From Stutzerimonas kunmingensis (lineage in GTDB: Bacteria; Pseudomonadota; Gammaproteobacteria; Pseudomonadales; Pseudomonadaceae): a DNA stretch of 64,000 bases. The stretch's first letter is position 1; each line of letters opens with the position of its first letter. Where the stretch lies: assembly GCF_002929225.1 (NCBI RefSeq), contig NZ_PISM01000018.1, forward strand, positions 248,001 to 312,000, read 5' to 3'. A program made the translations under genes and the position numbers. The notes under the pieces were generated by a model. The model was not told the DNA's origin. It saw only the letters and a program-made list of their open reading frames with translations, and did not search any database. This document shows, piece by piece, positions 8,974 to 16,859 of the stretch.

Positions 8974-9936
8974 TTACGCATTGAAATGGTTGTAGCCACG
9001 TTCGGACACGGGCAGTTCGTTGCCCGCCGCATCGATCAGCTGCACACCCTCACCTGCCAACACCCGGCCGATGACATGCACAGGCCAACCGGAATCGAGC
9101 AACGCAGATAGCTCAGCGGGCGGCAGGGTGAACGCCAGCAGGTAGTCGTCGCCACCGGCCAGCGCACAGCGCAACGCTTCCGCCTCACCAGCAAAACGCC
9201 GCAAAGGTTCGGATAGCGGCAGGCGATCACACTCGATCTGCAGCGCGACGCCCGAAGCCTTGGCGATATGCCCGCAATCGGCCAGCAGACCGTCGGAGAT
9301 ATCCAGCGCCGACGTGGCCTTGCCTCGTAGCACCTCGCCCAGGGCCAGCTGCGGTTGCGGCGACCAGTAACGCGCCAGCAGGTGTTCGGCGACATCCGCA
9401 TCGGCTTCGGCCTGCCGCAACACCAGCGGCAACGCGCCGGCCGCCTCGCCCAACGCGCCGCCAACGCAGAGCAGATCGCCGACCTGCGCGCCGGACCGAA
9501 CCAGCGCCTGCCCTGCCGGGACGCGACCGAACACCGTGACGGTCAGGCTCAGCGGGCCTCGGGTGGTGTCGCCGCCAATCAGACGCAGGCTGCAGTCGAG
9601 CGCCATGGCGTCCAGACCACGGGCAAGCTCCGCCAGCCAGAGTGGATCTCCAGCAGGCAGAGTCAGGGCAAGGGTGAAGCCGATGGGCGTGGCGCCCATG
9701 GCGGCAAGGTCACTGGCGGCCACGGCCAACGCGCGCTGGCCGAGCAGGAAGGGATCGCAGGAGTCAGGGAAATGCACCCCGGCGACCAGGGTATCGGTGG
9801 AAACCGCCAGCTGTTCGCCGGCCGGGAGCTGTAGCAGGGCACAGTCATCGCCAATGCCGAGAACGACTTCGCCGCCGGCCCTGGCACAAGCGGCGGCGGC
9901 GAAGTAGTGACGAATCAGCTCGAACTCACCCAGCAA
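8974..9936 (-). CDS. thiL: Thiamine-monophosphate kinase
   Basis: Phosphorylates thiamine monophosphate to the cofactor thiamine diphosphate. 320 residues; N-terminal GEFELIRHYF, metal/ATP site LGIGDDCALL, then STDTLVAGVHF, SDLAAMGATP and GGDTTRGP, all in family order. The start is TTG at 9934-9936, after a GAGGGCGG-like ribosome site that overlaps the nusB stop region. It sits 12 bases after nusB, in the nusB-thiL-pgpA order seen across gamma-proteobacteria. Confidence 0.95.
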   Translation of the reverse strand: MLGEFELIRHYFAAAACARAGGEVVLGIGDDCALLQLPAGEQLAVSTDTLVAGVHFPDSCDPFLLGQRALAVAASDLAAMGATPIGFTLALTLPAGDPLWLAELARGLDAMALDCSLRLIGGDTTRGPLSLTVTVFGRVPAGQALVRSGAQVGDLLCVGGALGEAAGALPLVLRQAEADADVAEHLLARYWSPQPQLALGEVLRGKATSALDISDGLLADCGHIAKASGVALQIECDRLPLSEPLRRFAGEAEALRCALAGGDDYLLAFTLPPAELSALLDSGWPVHVIGRVLAGEGVQLIDAAGNELPVSERGYNHFNA

Positions 9937-9948
9937 GGCGAGCCGCCC

Positions 9949-10434
9949 TCAGCGCTTGTGGTTGCGCACTTCGGCGCTGCGCAGCGTGGGGGCCAGCTTG
10001 TCCAGCACGCCGTTGACGAACTTGTGTCCGTCGGTGGCGCCATAGACCTTGGCCAGCTCGATGCCTTCGTTGATGACCACGCGGTAAGGCACGTCGATGC
10101 GCTGCATCAGCTCATAGGTGGACAGCCGCAGAATTGCCAGCTCAACCGGATCGAGCTCGTCCAGCGGACGGTCGAGATTCGGCGCGATGGCACCGTCGAC
10201 TTCGCTCTTGCTGCGTGCGACACCGGTCAGCAACTCATGAAAGTAGCTGCCGTCAACGCCGGAGAAATCGTTGTCGACGCGAAACTGCGCCTCGATTTCG
10301 TTGAGGCTCTGACCGGCCATGTGCCACTGGTACAGCGCCTGCATCGCCAGACTGCGGGCAACCCGACGCGTGGCGATCTTGCCCTTGGCCTTAGGTTGCG
10401 GAGCGTCCTGGCTGTCGTCGTGATTCAGGCTCAC
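9949..10434 (-). CDS. nusB: Transcription antitermination factor NusB
   Basis: All-helical RNA-binding partner of NusE (S10) in rRNA antitermination. 161 residues from the GTG at 10434, which overlaps the ribH stop by four bases (GTGA). The N-terminal arginine-rich helix [19 protein letters not shown] and the C-terminal [31 protein letters not shown] are typical. The open frame continues 61 codons upstream through ribH but carries no NusB sequence there. Co-transcription with riboflavin genes is common in this group. Confidence 0.95.
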   Translation of the reverse strand: MSLNHDDSQDAPQPKAKGKIATRRVARSLAMQALYQWHMAGQSLNEIEAQFRVDNDFSGVDGSYFHELLTGVARSKSEVDGAIAPNLDRPLDELDPVELAILRLSTYELMQRIDVPYRVVINEGIELAKVYGATDGHKFVNGVLDKLAPTLRSAEVRNHKR

Positions 10435-10907
10435 TTCGCCTCCAGCTGCGACAGCAGGCTCACCATTTCCAGTGCGGAGAGTGCGGCTTCGGCGCCCTTG
10501 TTGCCGGCCTTGGTGCCGGAGCGTTCGATGGCCTGTTCGATGGAATCGACGGTCAGCACGCCAAAGGCGACCGGCACACCGAACTCCATGGAGACCTGGG
10601 CCAGGCCCTTGGTGCACTCACCGGCAACGTATTCGAAGTGCGGCGTACCGCCACGAATGACCGCGCCGAGGGCGACGATGGCGTCGTATTCACCCTGCTG
10701 GGCGACCTTCTGCGCGACCAGCGGAATCTCGAAGGCACCCGGTGCGCGGATGATGGTGATGTCGTTCTCGCTGACGCCGTGGCGAACCAGCGCGTCGACC
10801 GCGCCGCTGACCAGGCTCTCGACGACGAAGCTGTTGAAGCGGCCTACGACCAGGGCGTATTTGCCCTGCGGGGCGATGAAGGTTCCTTCGATGGTCTTCA
10901 GGGGCAT
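10431..10907 (-). CDS. ribH: 6,7-dimethyl-8-ribityllumazine synthase
   Basis: Joins 3,4-dihydroxy-2-butanone 4-phosphate with the ribitylamino-pyrimidinedione to give lumazine, the penultimate riboflavin step. 158 residues; motifs [50 protein letters not shown] and the C-terminal [17 protein letters not shown]. Start ATG at 10907. It is separated from ribBA by 58 bases holding a GC-rich hairpin (see 10937-10961), and its stop overlaps the nusB start. Confidence 0.96.
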   Translation of the reverse strand: MPLKTIEGTFIAPQGKYALVVGRFNSFVVESLVSGAVDALVRHGVSENDITIIRAPGAFEIPLVAQKVAQQGEYDAIVALGAVIRGGTPHFEYVAGECTKGLAQVSMEFGVPVAFGVLTVDSIEQAIERSGTKAGNKGAEAALSALEMVSLLSQLEAK

Positions 10908-10936
10908 GGGTGCTTTCTCATCTCTTTAAAGAACGA

Positions 10937-10961
10937 AGGCGCCGCGGACTGCGCGGCGCCT
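10937..10961 (-). terminator. Terminator-like hairpin between ribBA and ribH
   Basis: Perfect 10-bp GC-rich stem, 10937-10946 with 10952-10961, and a 5-base loop. On the minus strand it is followed by tcgttcttt. It begins only four bases after the ribBA stop. It may reduce transcription into ribH, nusB, thiL and pgpA, or mark an RNA processing point. Confidence 0.5.
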
Positions 10962-10965
10962 CTGA

Positions 10966-12045
10966 TTATTCGGCCGGGAGGTATTCTACAACTTCCAGAT
11001 CAAAGCCGGATATCGCGTTGAACTTCATTGGCGCGCTCATCAGGCGCATCTTGCGAACGCCCAAGTCACGCAGGATCTGCGAACCGGCGCCGACGGTGCT
11101 GTAGGTAGCCGGGGTCGGCGGCTGCTGACGGGTCAGCTGCGCCAGCAGCTGCGGGCCGGTCAGCGGGTTGCCGAGCAGCAGCACGACGCCCTTGCCGGCC
11201 TTGGCAACCTCGCTCATCGCCGCGCGCAGGCTCCAGCGGCCCGGCACGGTGACCAGCAACAGATCACGCAGCGGCTCCATGTTGTGCACGCGGACCAGCG
11301 TCGGCTCCTCCGGGGAGATTTCGCCGCGGGTCAGCGCCATGTGCACGGTGTCCTCGACGCCGTCGCGGTAGGTGACCAGGTTGAACTGGCCCAGCTCGGT
11401 TTCCAGCGGCTGTTCGGAAACCCGCTCGACGGTACGCTCGTGGATCATGCGGTAGTGGATCAGGTCGGCGATGGTACCGATCTTCAAACCGTGCTGCTCG
11501 GCGAAGGCTTCCAGCTCAGGACGGCGCGCCATGGTGCCGTCGTCATTCATGATCTCGCAGATCACCCCGCTCGGCTCGAAACCACCCATGCGCGCCAGGT
11601 CGCAGGCCGCTTCGGTATGGCCGGCACGCGCCAGCACGCCGCCGGGCTGGGCCATCAACGGGAAGATATGACCGGGGCTGACGATGTCCTCGGCCACGGC
11701 ATTGCGCGCCACAGCAGCCTGCACGGTACGCGCACGGTCGGCAGCGGAGATGCCGGTGGTCACCCCTTCGGCGGCCTCGATGGAGACGGTGAACTTGGTG
11801 CCGAAGCCCGAGCCGTTGCGCGGCGCCATCAGCGGCAGCTTGAGCAGTTCGCAGCGCTCGCGGGTCATCGGCATGCAGATCAGGCCGCGGGCGAAGCGCG
11901 CCATGAAGTTGATGTGCTCGGCGGTGACGCATTCGGAAGCGACGATGATGTCGCCCTCGTTCTCGCGATCCTCGTCATCCATGAGGATGACCATCTTGCC
12001 GGCGCGGATGTCTTCGATCAGTTCTTCAGCGGTATTGAGCGCCAT
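10966..12045 (-). CDS. ribBA: DHBP synthase fused to a degenerate GTP cyclohydrolase II domain
   Basis: The N-terminal half (about residues 1-200) converts ribulose 5-phosphate to 3,4-dihydroxy-2-butanone 4-phosphate. It has ILMDDEDRENEGDI, FMARFARGLICMPM, and the paired RAGHTEAACDLARMGG and GVICEIMNDDGTMAR motifs. The C-terminal half has the GTP cyclohydrolase II fold, but where true enzymes have [18 protein letters not shown] it reads RVHNMEPLRDLLLVTV, so all zinc cysteines are gone, and RQEGRGIG is absent. It is probably only a DHBP synthase. The start is ATG at 12045 after GAGGAG (359 residues); an upstream TTG falls inside the ribosome site. Confidence 0.92.
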   Translation of the reverse strand: MALNTAEELIEDIRAGKMVILMDDEDRENEGDIIVASECVTAEHINFMARFARGLICMPMTRERCELLKLPLMAPRNGSGFGTKFTVSIEAAEGVTTGISAADRARTVQAAVARNAVAEDIVSPGHIFPLMAQPGGVLARAGHTEAACDLARMGGFEPSGVICEIMNDDGTMARRPELEAFAEQHGLKIGTIADLIHYRMIHERTVERVSEQPLETELGQFNLVTYRDGVEDTVHMALTRGEISPEEPTLVRVHNMEPLRDLLLVTVPGRWSLRAAMSEVAKAGKGVVLLLGNPLTGPQLLAQLTRQQPPTPATYSTVGAGSQILRDLGVRKMRLMSAPMKFNAISGFDLEVVEYLPAE

Positions 12046-12056
12046 GGGGCGTCTCC

Positions 12057-12719
12057 TCAATTCTTCAGGTAGCCGTGCTCGGCGAGAAAACCTTCGGTGA
12101 GCCCCGAGGCCTTGGGTTCGGCGGCCTTGTCGCCCATCATCAGGCGCTCCAGGTAACGCGCCAGCAGGTCGACTTCCAGGTTCACCTGCCGCCCGGGGCG
12201 GTAGTCGGCCATGATGGTTTCGCCGAGGGTGTGCGGCACGATGGTCAGCTCGAATTCGGCGCCATTGACCGCGTTGACCGTGAGGCTGGTGCCGTCGACG
12301 GTGATTGAGCCCTTCAGCGCGATGTACTTGGCCAGCTCGCGCGGGGCACGGATGCGGAACTGCACGGCGCGGGCGTTATCTTCCCGAGAGACGACCTCGC
12401 CAACGCCATCGACGTGGCCGCTGACCAGATGGCCGCCGAGGCGGCTGGTAGGGGTCAGGGCCTTTTCCAGGTTGACCCGGCTGCCGGCCTTGAGGTCGAT
12501 GAAGGCGGTGCGTGCGAGGGTTTCGCGACTGACGTCGGCCCAGAAGCCGTTGCCCGGCAGCTCGACCGCCGTCAGGCAGACGCCGTTGACCGCGATGCTG
12601 TCGCCCAGCTTTACGTCGCCCAGATCCAGCTTGCCGGTTTCGACCAGCACGCGGACGTCGCCGCCCTTGGGCGTGAGCGCACGAATGGTGCCGATGGCTT
12701 CGATTATTCCGGTGAACAT
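12057..12719 (-). CDS. ribE: Riboflavin synthase, alpha subunit
   Basis: Dismutes two lumazine molecules into riboflavin and a pyrimidinedione. 220 residues made of two repeated lumazine-binding barrels: the first starts MFTGIIEAIGTI with GDSIAVNGVCLTAV, the second has GHLVSGHVDGVGEV and KGSITVDGTSLTVN. It is the first gene after the FMN riboswitch, with GGGAGG as ribosome site eight bases upstream. It is followed 11 bases later by ribBA. Also called ribC in Pseudomonas. Confidence 0.96.
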   Translation of the reverse strand: MFTGIIEAIGTIRALTPKGGDVRVLVETGKLDLGDVKLGDSIAVNGVCLTAVELPGNGFWADVSRETLARTAFIDLKAGSRVNLEKALTPTSRLGGHLVSGHVDGVGEVVSREDNARAVQFRIRAPRELAKYIALKGSITVDGTSLTVNAVNGAEFELTIVPHTLGETIMADYRPGRQVNLEVDLLARYLERLMMGDKAAEPKASGLTEGFLAEHGYLKN

Positions 12720-12722
12720 GTG

Positions 12723-12783
12723 GCCTCCCGTGGAAGGCGGGTAAAACGTTGCATACGACGAACTCCTGTTTTTGAAAAACAGG
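12723..12783 (-). promoter_or_regulatory. Leader hairpins before ribE
   Basis: Two inverted repeats lie between the FMN aptamer and ribE. cctgttttt/aaaaacagg at 12765-12783 is a 7-9 bp stem. A short stem at 12723-12738, gcctt/gaggc on the RNA strand, would pair the ribE Shine-Dalgarno sequence. Together they are the likely expression platform, acting on translation. This is inferred from position and pairing only. Confidence 0.45.
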
Positions 12784-12840
12784 GCGCTACGGATCGATAG
12801 GGATGCATGACGGGCGCACGGACGGCGTCCATCGGGATAT

Positions 12841-13108
12841 CCCGCTCTCTCTCATCCGGACTATACCGTCGGCCCCGGAATCACACCGGGTCTGCTGACC
12901 TTGCCTAGGCAAGCGCTCGCGGGCTAGACGCGATTGAAAGCTACTGCGCGCAGAGCATGCTGCGTTGTGGTCCTCCTCGAAGTACTCATTTACCAGGGTA
13001 AACTCCGCCTTCTCGTCGAATCACGCCTTGCCTGCTCAGCGCTCGCTACGCTTTCATCCTTGTAACTGCGCCATTACCGCCGGTGGGGAATCGCACCCCG
13101 CCCTGAGA
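12841..13108 (-). promoter_or_regulatory. FMN riboswitch (RFN element)
   Basis: Read on the minus strand, the conserved blocks are ctcagggcggggtg (about 13108-13095), ccccaccggcggtaatg, agcccgcgagcg (about 12924-12912), ggtcagcagacccggtg, and tgattccggggccgacggta running to catccggatgagag-type sequence ending at 12841. It lies between ribD and ribE, so it controls ribE, ribBA, ribH and followers but not ribD. The rest of the 522-base gap (13109-13241) has no gene; it should hold a promoter, which I could not assign. Confidence 0.95.
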
Positions 13109-13241
13109 ACGTTGGGCCGCTTGCGGCCCGGCAGCGTTTTTAACACAAATAGCGGCGCGGGGCAGCCCGATATCGCCAGATAGCAGCTATGAGGGTGCAA
13201 TACGAAGGCTATCGGCAGACGCTGCCGGCATGCGTTGCCGA

Positions 13242-14342
13242 TCAGTTGGCCGGGCGCGCCACGATCTTCCAGTCATCACCCACCGCACGGATGTCGCCAA
13301 TCTTCAGCTCGCGCGCCTCGTTCATGCGTTCCAGAGGCAGCTCCAGCAGCGGGCGCGCCGTGGAGCCGAGAAACTTGGCGGCCATGAACACCTGGTATTC
13401 GTCGATCAAGCCGAGACTGGCGAACGCACCGACCAGCCGCGGGCCGGCCTCGACCAGCACCTCGTTGGCACCACGGGCAGCCAGCTCGCGCAGCAGCGCG
13501 GTCAGGTCGACCCGCTCCTGTCCCAGCACCAGCGCCTCATGGCCGGCGCGACGATAGGTCTCCTCGCAACCAGCGACCGCCGTGACGACCAGCGCTGGAC
13601 CAGCCTGAAAGAACGGCGCATCCAGCGGCACGCGCAGCCGACCATCGACCAGCACCCGCAGCGGCTGGCGCAGCAGCGCCAGCGCCGTCGTTTCCGCGTC
13701 CAGCCCCAGTTCATCGCCACGCACGGTCAGCCGCGCGGCGTCCATCAGCACCGTATCGGCGCCGGTCAGCACGACGCTGGAGCGAGCGCGCAGGCGCTGC
13801 ACCTCGGCGCGTGCCGCCGGCCCGGTGATCCACTGACTCTCGCCGCTGGCCATCGCGGTGCGCCCGTCCAGGCTCATCGCCAGCTTGGCGCGAACGAACG
13901 GCAGGCCGCTTTCCATGCGCTTGATAAAGCCCGCATTGAGTTCCCGCGCCTCGCCTTCCAGCACGCCGCTGGCGACTTCGATACCGGCGCTGCGCAGCAG
14001 CGCCAGACCGTTCCCGGCGACCTGCGGATTGGGGTCCTGCATGGCCGCTACTACGCGCCCGACGCCGGCCTTGACCAGCGCTTCGGCACAGGGCGGTGTA
14101 CGCCCGTAATGGCTGCAGGGTTCGAGGGTGACGTAGGCGGTGGCACCGCGGGCGCGCTCACCCGCCTGGCGCAGCGCATGGACTTCGGCATGCGGCTCGC
14201 CGGCACGAACGTGCCAGCCTTCACCGACCAACTCACCATCAGCGACGATCACGCAGCCGACCCGCGGGTTCGGGTGGGTCGAATACAGCCCCCTGCACGC
14301 CAACTGCAGCGCCCGGGCCATCCAGGCGTGATCGGTAGTCAT
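13242..14342 (-). CDS. ribD: Bifunctional pyrimidine deaminase/reductase RibD
   Basis: Carries out the second and third steps of riboflavin synthesis. The N-terminal cytidine-deaminase-like domain has the zinc motifs PHAEVHAL and [18 protein letters not shown]. The C-terminal reductase domain has [15 protein letters not shown]-type sequence (here [17 protein letters not shown]) and [14 protein letters not shown]. 366 residues, normal length. The ATG overlaps the nrdR stop by four bases (ATGA), so nrdR and ribD are coupled. It lies upstream of the FMN riboswitch and is not under its direct control. Confidence 0.96.
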   Translation of the reverse strand: MTTDHAWMARALQLACRGLYSTHPNPRVGCVIVADGELVGEGWHVRAGEPHAEVHALRQAGERARGATAYVTLEPCSHYGRTPPCAEALVKAGVGRVVAAMQDPNPQVAGNGLALLRSAGIEVASGVLEGEARELNAGFIKRMESGLPFVRAKLAMSLDGRTAMASGESQWITGPAARAEVQRLRARSSVVLTGADTVLMDAARLTVRGDELGLDAETTALALLRQPLRVLVDGRLRVPLDAPFFQAGPALVVTAVAGCEETYRRAGHEALVLGQERVDLTALLRELAARGANEVLVEAGPRLVGAFASLGLIDEYQVFMAAKFLGSTARPLLELPLERMNEARELKIGDIRAVGDDWKIVARPAN

Positions 14343-14806
14343 TCGGGCTTCGCGGGCTCGCGGGACAGCCGCTCGATTTCCTCGCGGAACTCGTTGAGGT
14401 CCTGGAAGCGGCGGTAGACCGAGGCGAAGCGGATATAGGCGACCTCGTCGAGCTTCTGCAGCTCGGCCATCACCAGCTCGCCGAGCACGCGCGACTTGAT
14501 CTCACGCTCGCCGGTGGCGCGCAGCTGATGCTTGATATGGGCGATCGCAGCTTCCAGGCGCTCGACGCTGACCGGACGCTTTTCCAGCGCACGCTGCATG
14601 CCGGCGCGCAGTTTCTGCTCGTCGAACGGCTGTCGGCTGCCATCGGACTTGATCAGGCGCGGCATCACCAGCTCGGCGGTTTCGAAGGTGGTGAAACGCT
14701 CGCCACAGGCCAGACACTCGCGGCGGCGGCGCACCTGATCGCCTTCGGCAACCAGGCGGGAATCGATGACCTTGGTATCGTTGGCGGCACAGAAGGGACA
14801 ATGCAT
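14339..14806 (-). CDS. nrdR: Ribonucleotide reductase regulator NrdR
   Basis: Zinc-ribbon/ATP-cone repressor of ribonucleotide reductase genes. 155 residues from the ATG at 14806: [17 protein letters not shown] and [12 protein letters not shown] supply the four zinc cysteines, then the ATP-cone from [19 protein letters not shown] onward. The frame is open for about 160 further codons upstream, through a divergent gene, but the zinc ribbon must start the protein. Its conserved position before ribD is seen in many gamma-proteobacteria. Confidence 0.96.
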   Translation of the reverse strand: MHCPFCAANDTKVIDSRLVAEGDQVRRRRECLACGERFTTFETAELVMPRLIKSDGSRQPFDEQKLRAGMQRALEKRPVSVERLEAAIAHIKHQLRATGEREIKSRVLGELVMAELQKLDEVAYIRFASVYRRFQDLNEFREEIERLSREPAKPE

Positions 14807-14918
14807 GGGGCTGAAATCGGTCGTACGTCGGGACGGCCATGGTAGCGCATCCGACCCGCAAGACAAGGCGACGGCTTTGCTGCTATACAACCCGCAATTG
14901 TCGTTCAGGAGGCTGTCC

Positions 14919-15344
14919 GTGCCGCCACGTTTTTTCGTTCTCCCTGCCTTCCTGGCCTTGCTCGCCGGCTGCAGCAGCCAACCCAGCGAGCCGCCGACCG
15001 CGCCGGTCGAGCTGAGCACCGCCCCGCACTCCAAATTGCTCAACGAACTGAGCGGCAGCCTGATCGGCGCGCCGGCTGGCAGCGACGTCGAACTCGCCTT
15101 ACTGGAAGTCGATCGCCGCGACCAGCCAGACCGCCTGCTGAGCAACGTGCAGCTCAAGGGCCGCGGCAGCGAATTGCCATTCATCCTGCAGTTCAACCCG
15201 GACACTTTCCGTCCAGGCCAGCGCGTGGAGCTGCGCGGCCGTGTCACGCGAGCGGGACAGCTGATCATGCGCCTGCCATCGCGCAGCATTGCCAGCCCCG
15301 CCAGCCAGGCGCTCGGCCCGCTGCAGCTGGTTCCTGCGCCGTGA
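14919..15344 (+). CDS. YbaY-family lipoprotein
   Basis: 141-residue exported lipoprotein. The start is the GTG at 14919 with AGGAGG six bases upstream (14907-14912); the longer open frame to 14766 runs through nrdR in antisense and is rejected. The signal peptide ends in a lipobox LLAGC, followed by SSQPSEPP. The mature part ([21 protein letters not shown] ... ) matches the YbaY/YscW-type lipoprotein domain, whose function is poorly known. The stop overlaps the next start by four bases. Confidence 0.8.
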   Translation: MPPRFFVLPAFLALLAGCSSQPSEPPTAPVELSTAPHSKLLNELSGSLIGAPAGSDVELALLEVDRRDQPDRLLSNVQLKGRGSELPFILQFNPDTFRPGQRVELRGRVTRAGQLIMRLPSRSIASPASQALGPLQLVPAP

Positions 15345-15997
15345 CGGCACCGGCGTCCTTACAGGCGGCACTGAACGAGCTGCTGGGCGACGCACGCCTG
15401 GTTGCCGAGCCGCTGCCGGGCACCGATCTGCGACTCTGGCTGATCGACGCCGCCAACATGGATCGCGCCTTCAGCCCCGAGGAAACCCGGCGGATACTCG
15501 AAGCGCCGCCGTACTGGAGCTTTTGCTGGGCCAGCGGCCTGGTGCTGGCGCGCTGGCTGGCCGAACGGCCGGAATGGGTGCGCGGCAAGCGCGTGCTGGA
15601 TTTCGGCGCGGGCTCGGGCGTCGCCGCCATCGCCGCCGCCAAGGCCGGCGCGGTCGAAGTGGTGGCCTGTGATCTCGATCCGCTGGCGCTCGCCGCCTGC
15701 CAGGCCAACGCCGCGCTGAACGAGGTCGAGCTACGCTATTCGCAGGACTTCTTCGGCGAGGCGGATCGCTTTGATCTGATCATCGTCGCCGATGTGCTCT
15801 ACGACCGCGCCAATCTGCCGCTGCTGGATCACTTCCTCAGCCGAGGCCGGGAAGCGCTGGTGGCTGACTCACGGGTGCGCGACTTCGCTCATCCGCTGTA
15901 TCGGCGCCTGGACGTGCTGGATGCCTGCACCTGGCCGGATCTGGCAGAGCCTGCGGAGTTCAGGCACGTGAGCCTCTATCACGCAGCAAGGAGCTGA
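15341..15997 (+). CDS. SAM-dependent methyltransferase, ETFB-lysine type
   Basis: Class I methyltransferase of 218 residues. SAM-binding motif I is [19 protein letters not shown], followed by the acidic loop CDLDPLAL and the post-motif [12 protein letters not shown]. The segment [20 protein letters not shown] just before motif I is typical of the METTL20-like family that methylates lysines of electron-transfer flavoprotein beta; the actual substrate here is not known. The start is GTG, overlapping the preceding lipoprotein stop (GTGA), so the two are probably co-translated. Confidence 0.85.
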   Translation: MTAPASLQAALNELLGDARLVAEPLPGTDLRLWLIDAANMDRAFSPEETRRILEAPPYWSFCWASGLVLARWLAERPEWVRGKRVLDFGAGSGVAAIAAAKAGAVEVVACDLDPLALAACQANAALNEVELRYSQDFFGEADRFDLIIVADVLYDRANLPLLDHFLSRGREALVADSRVRDFAHPLYRRLDVLDACTWPDLAEPAEFRHVSLYHAARS

Positions 15998-16069
15998 AGA
16001 GTCTGAGCCAGGGTGAAAAACCGCGAAGCGTTTTCCACCAATCTGTGCCGCTGCGACTAGGGACCCGCC

Positions 16070-16588
16070 ATGATCGACGACACCCTGCGCCTGTTCTTCG
16101 CCCTGCCCTGCCCGCCCGAGCAGGCGGCAGCCATCTGCGCTTGGCGTGAAGACCAGGCCCTCGACGGCAGAATAGTGCCGCAGGACAACCTGCACCTGAC
16201 CCTGGCCTTTCTTGGCGCACAACCGAGAGAACACCTCGACGCCCTGCTGCAGATGGCTGCAACCGTGCACGCCGAAGCTTTCAGCCTGACCCTCGACCGC
16301 CTGACCACCATCGGCAAAGGTTTCATCTGCCTGCAGCCCGCCAGCACACCACCCGCACTGCTGCAGCTGGTCGAAGCACTGAGCGAACGACTGGCAGCGC
16401 TTGGCGTCGTGCTCGACTGCCGGCCATTCCTGCCGCACCTGACGCTGAGCCGCCAGGCCCGGAGCCGAGCGCAGCAACCGGCGCCGGACCTCACCTGGCA
16501 TGTCGATCGCTTCGTGCTCTACCGTTCAGTCAATACGGCGGACGGCGTGCGCTACGACGAGCTGGGCAGCTGGCCACTTCTGCCATAA
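16070..16588 (+). CDS. thpR: RNA 2',3'-cyclic phosphodiesterase
   Basis: 2H phosphoesterase that opens 2',3'-cyclic phosphates at RNA ends. 172 residues; LRLFFALPCP at the start and the two catalytic HxTx motifs, HLTLAFLG (about residue 43) and HLTLSRQA (about residue 124), in the right spacing. The ATG is preceded by a weak AGGGA. It stands alone: 72 bases after the methyltransferase and convergent with yedF. Confidence 0.93.
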   Translation: MIDDTLRLFFALPCPPEQAAAICAWREDQALDGRIVPQDNLHLTLAFLGAQPREHLDALLQMAATVHAEAFSLTLDRLTTIGKGFICLQPASTPPALLQLVEALSERLAALGVVLDCRPFLPHLTLSRQARSRAQQPAPDLTWHVDRFVLYRSVNTADGVRYDELGSWPLLP

Positions 16589-16619
16589 CACCCCTTCAAA
16601 GCCGCCATGGCGCAGTCTC

Positions 16620-16859
16620 TCAACGCGGCACTTCGATCAGAAAACGAAACAGCGGGCCGTGCTGTTCCACTGCCAGGCAGTTGTAGCCCTTGGCCTTGGC
16701 GTCCTCGGGGATGCCATGCACCGACTGCGAACAATCGGTTACCACCTCGAGCAGCTGCCCCGGCTGCATGGTTTCCAGGGTTTCCAGCGTAGCGATGGCG
16801 TTGTACGGGCAATGCTCGCCACGCAGATCAAGCGAGAGATTCGGTTTGGCCTGGCTCAC
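16620..16859 (-). CDS. yedF: TusA-family sulfurtransferase YedF
   Basis: Small cytoplasmic sulfur-relay protein. The 79-residue version starts at the GTG (16857-16859) with AAGGAG eight bases upstream; an ATG 12 codons earlier is also in frame. The family start LDLRGEHCPYNAIATLE carries the active cysteine in CPxP-like context (CPYN, with Asn in place of Pro), and LEVVTDCSQSVHGIPEDAKAKGY closely follows E. coli YedF as I recall it. It lies directly after yedE and overlaps its 3' end by 32 bases, as a partner in sulfur or selenium handling. Confidence 0.88.
   Translation of the reverse strand: MSQAKPNLSLDLRGEHCPYNAIATLETLETMQPGQLLEVVTDCSQSVHGIPEDAKAKGYNCLAVEQHGPLFRFLIEVPR

Noticed and set aside
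13115-13130. gggccgcttgcggccc hairpin as a plus-strand terminator
   Set aside because: No plus-strand gene precedes it. On the minus strand it lies just before the FMN aptamer and has no T-run; it may simply be part of the leader RNA.
14807-15289. N-terminal extension of NrdR in the same frame
   Set aside because: The zinc ribbon MHCPFC must be at the N-terminus, and the extension runs antisense through the lipoprotein gene.
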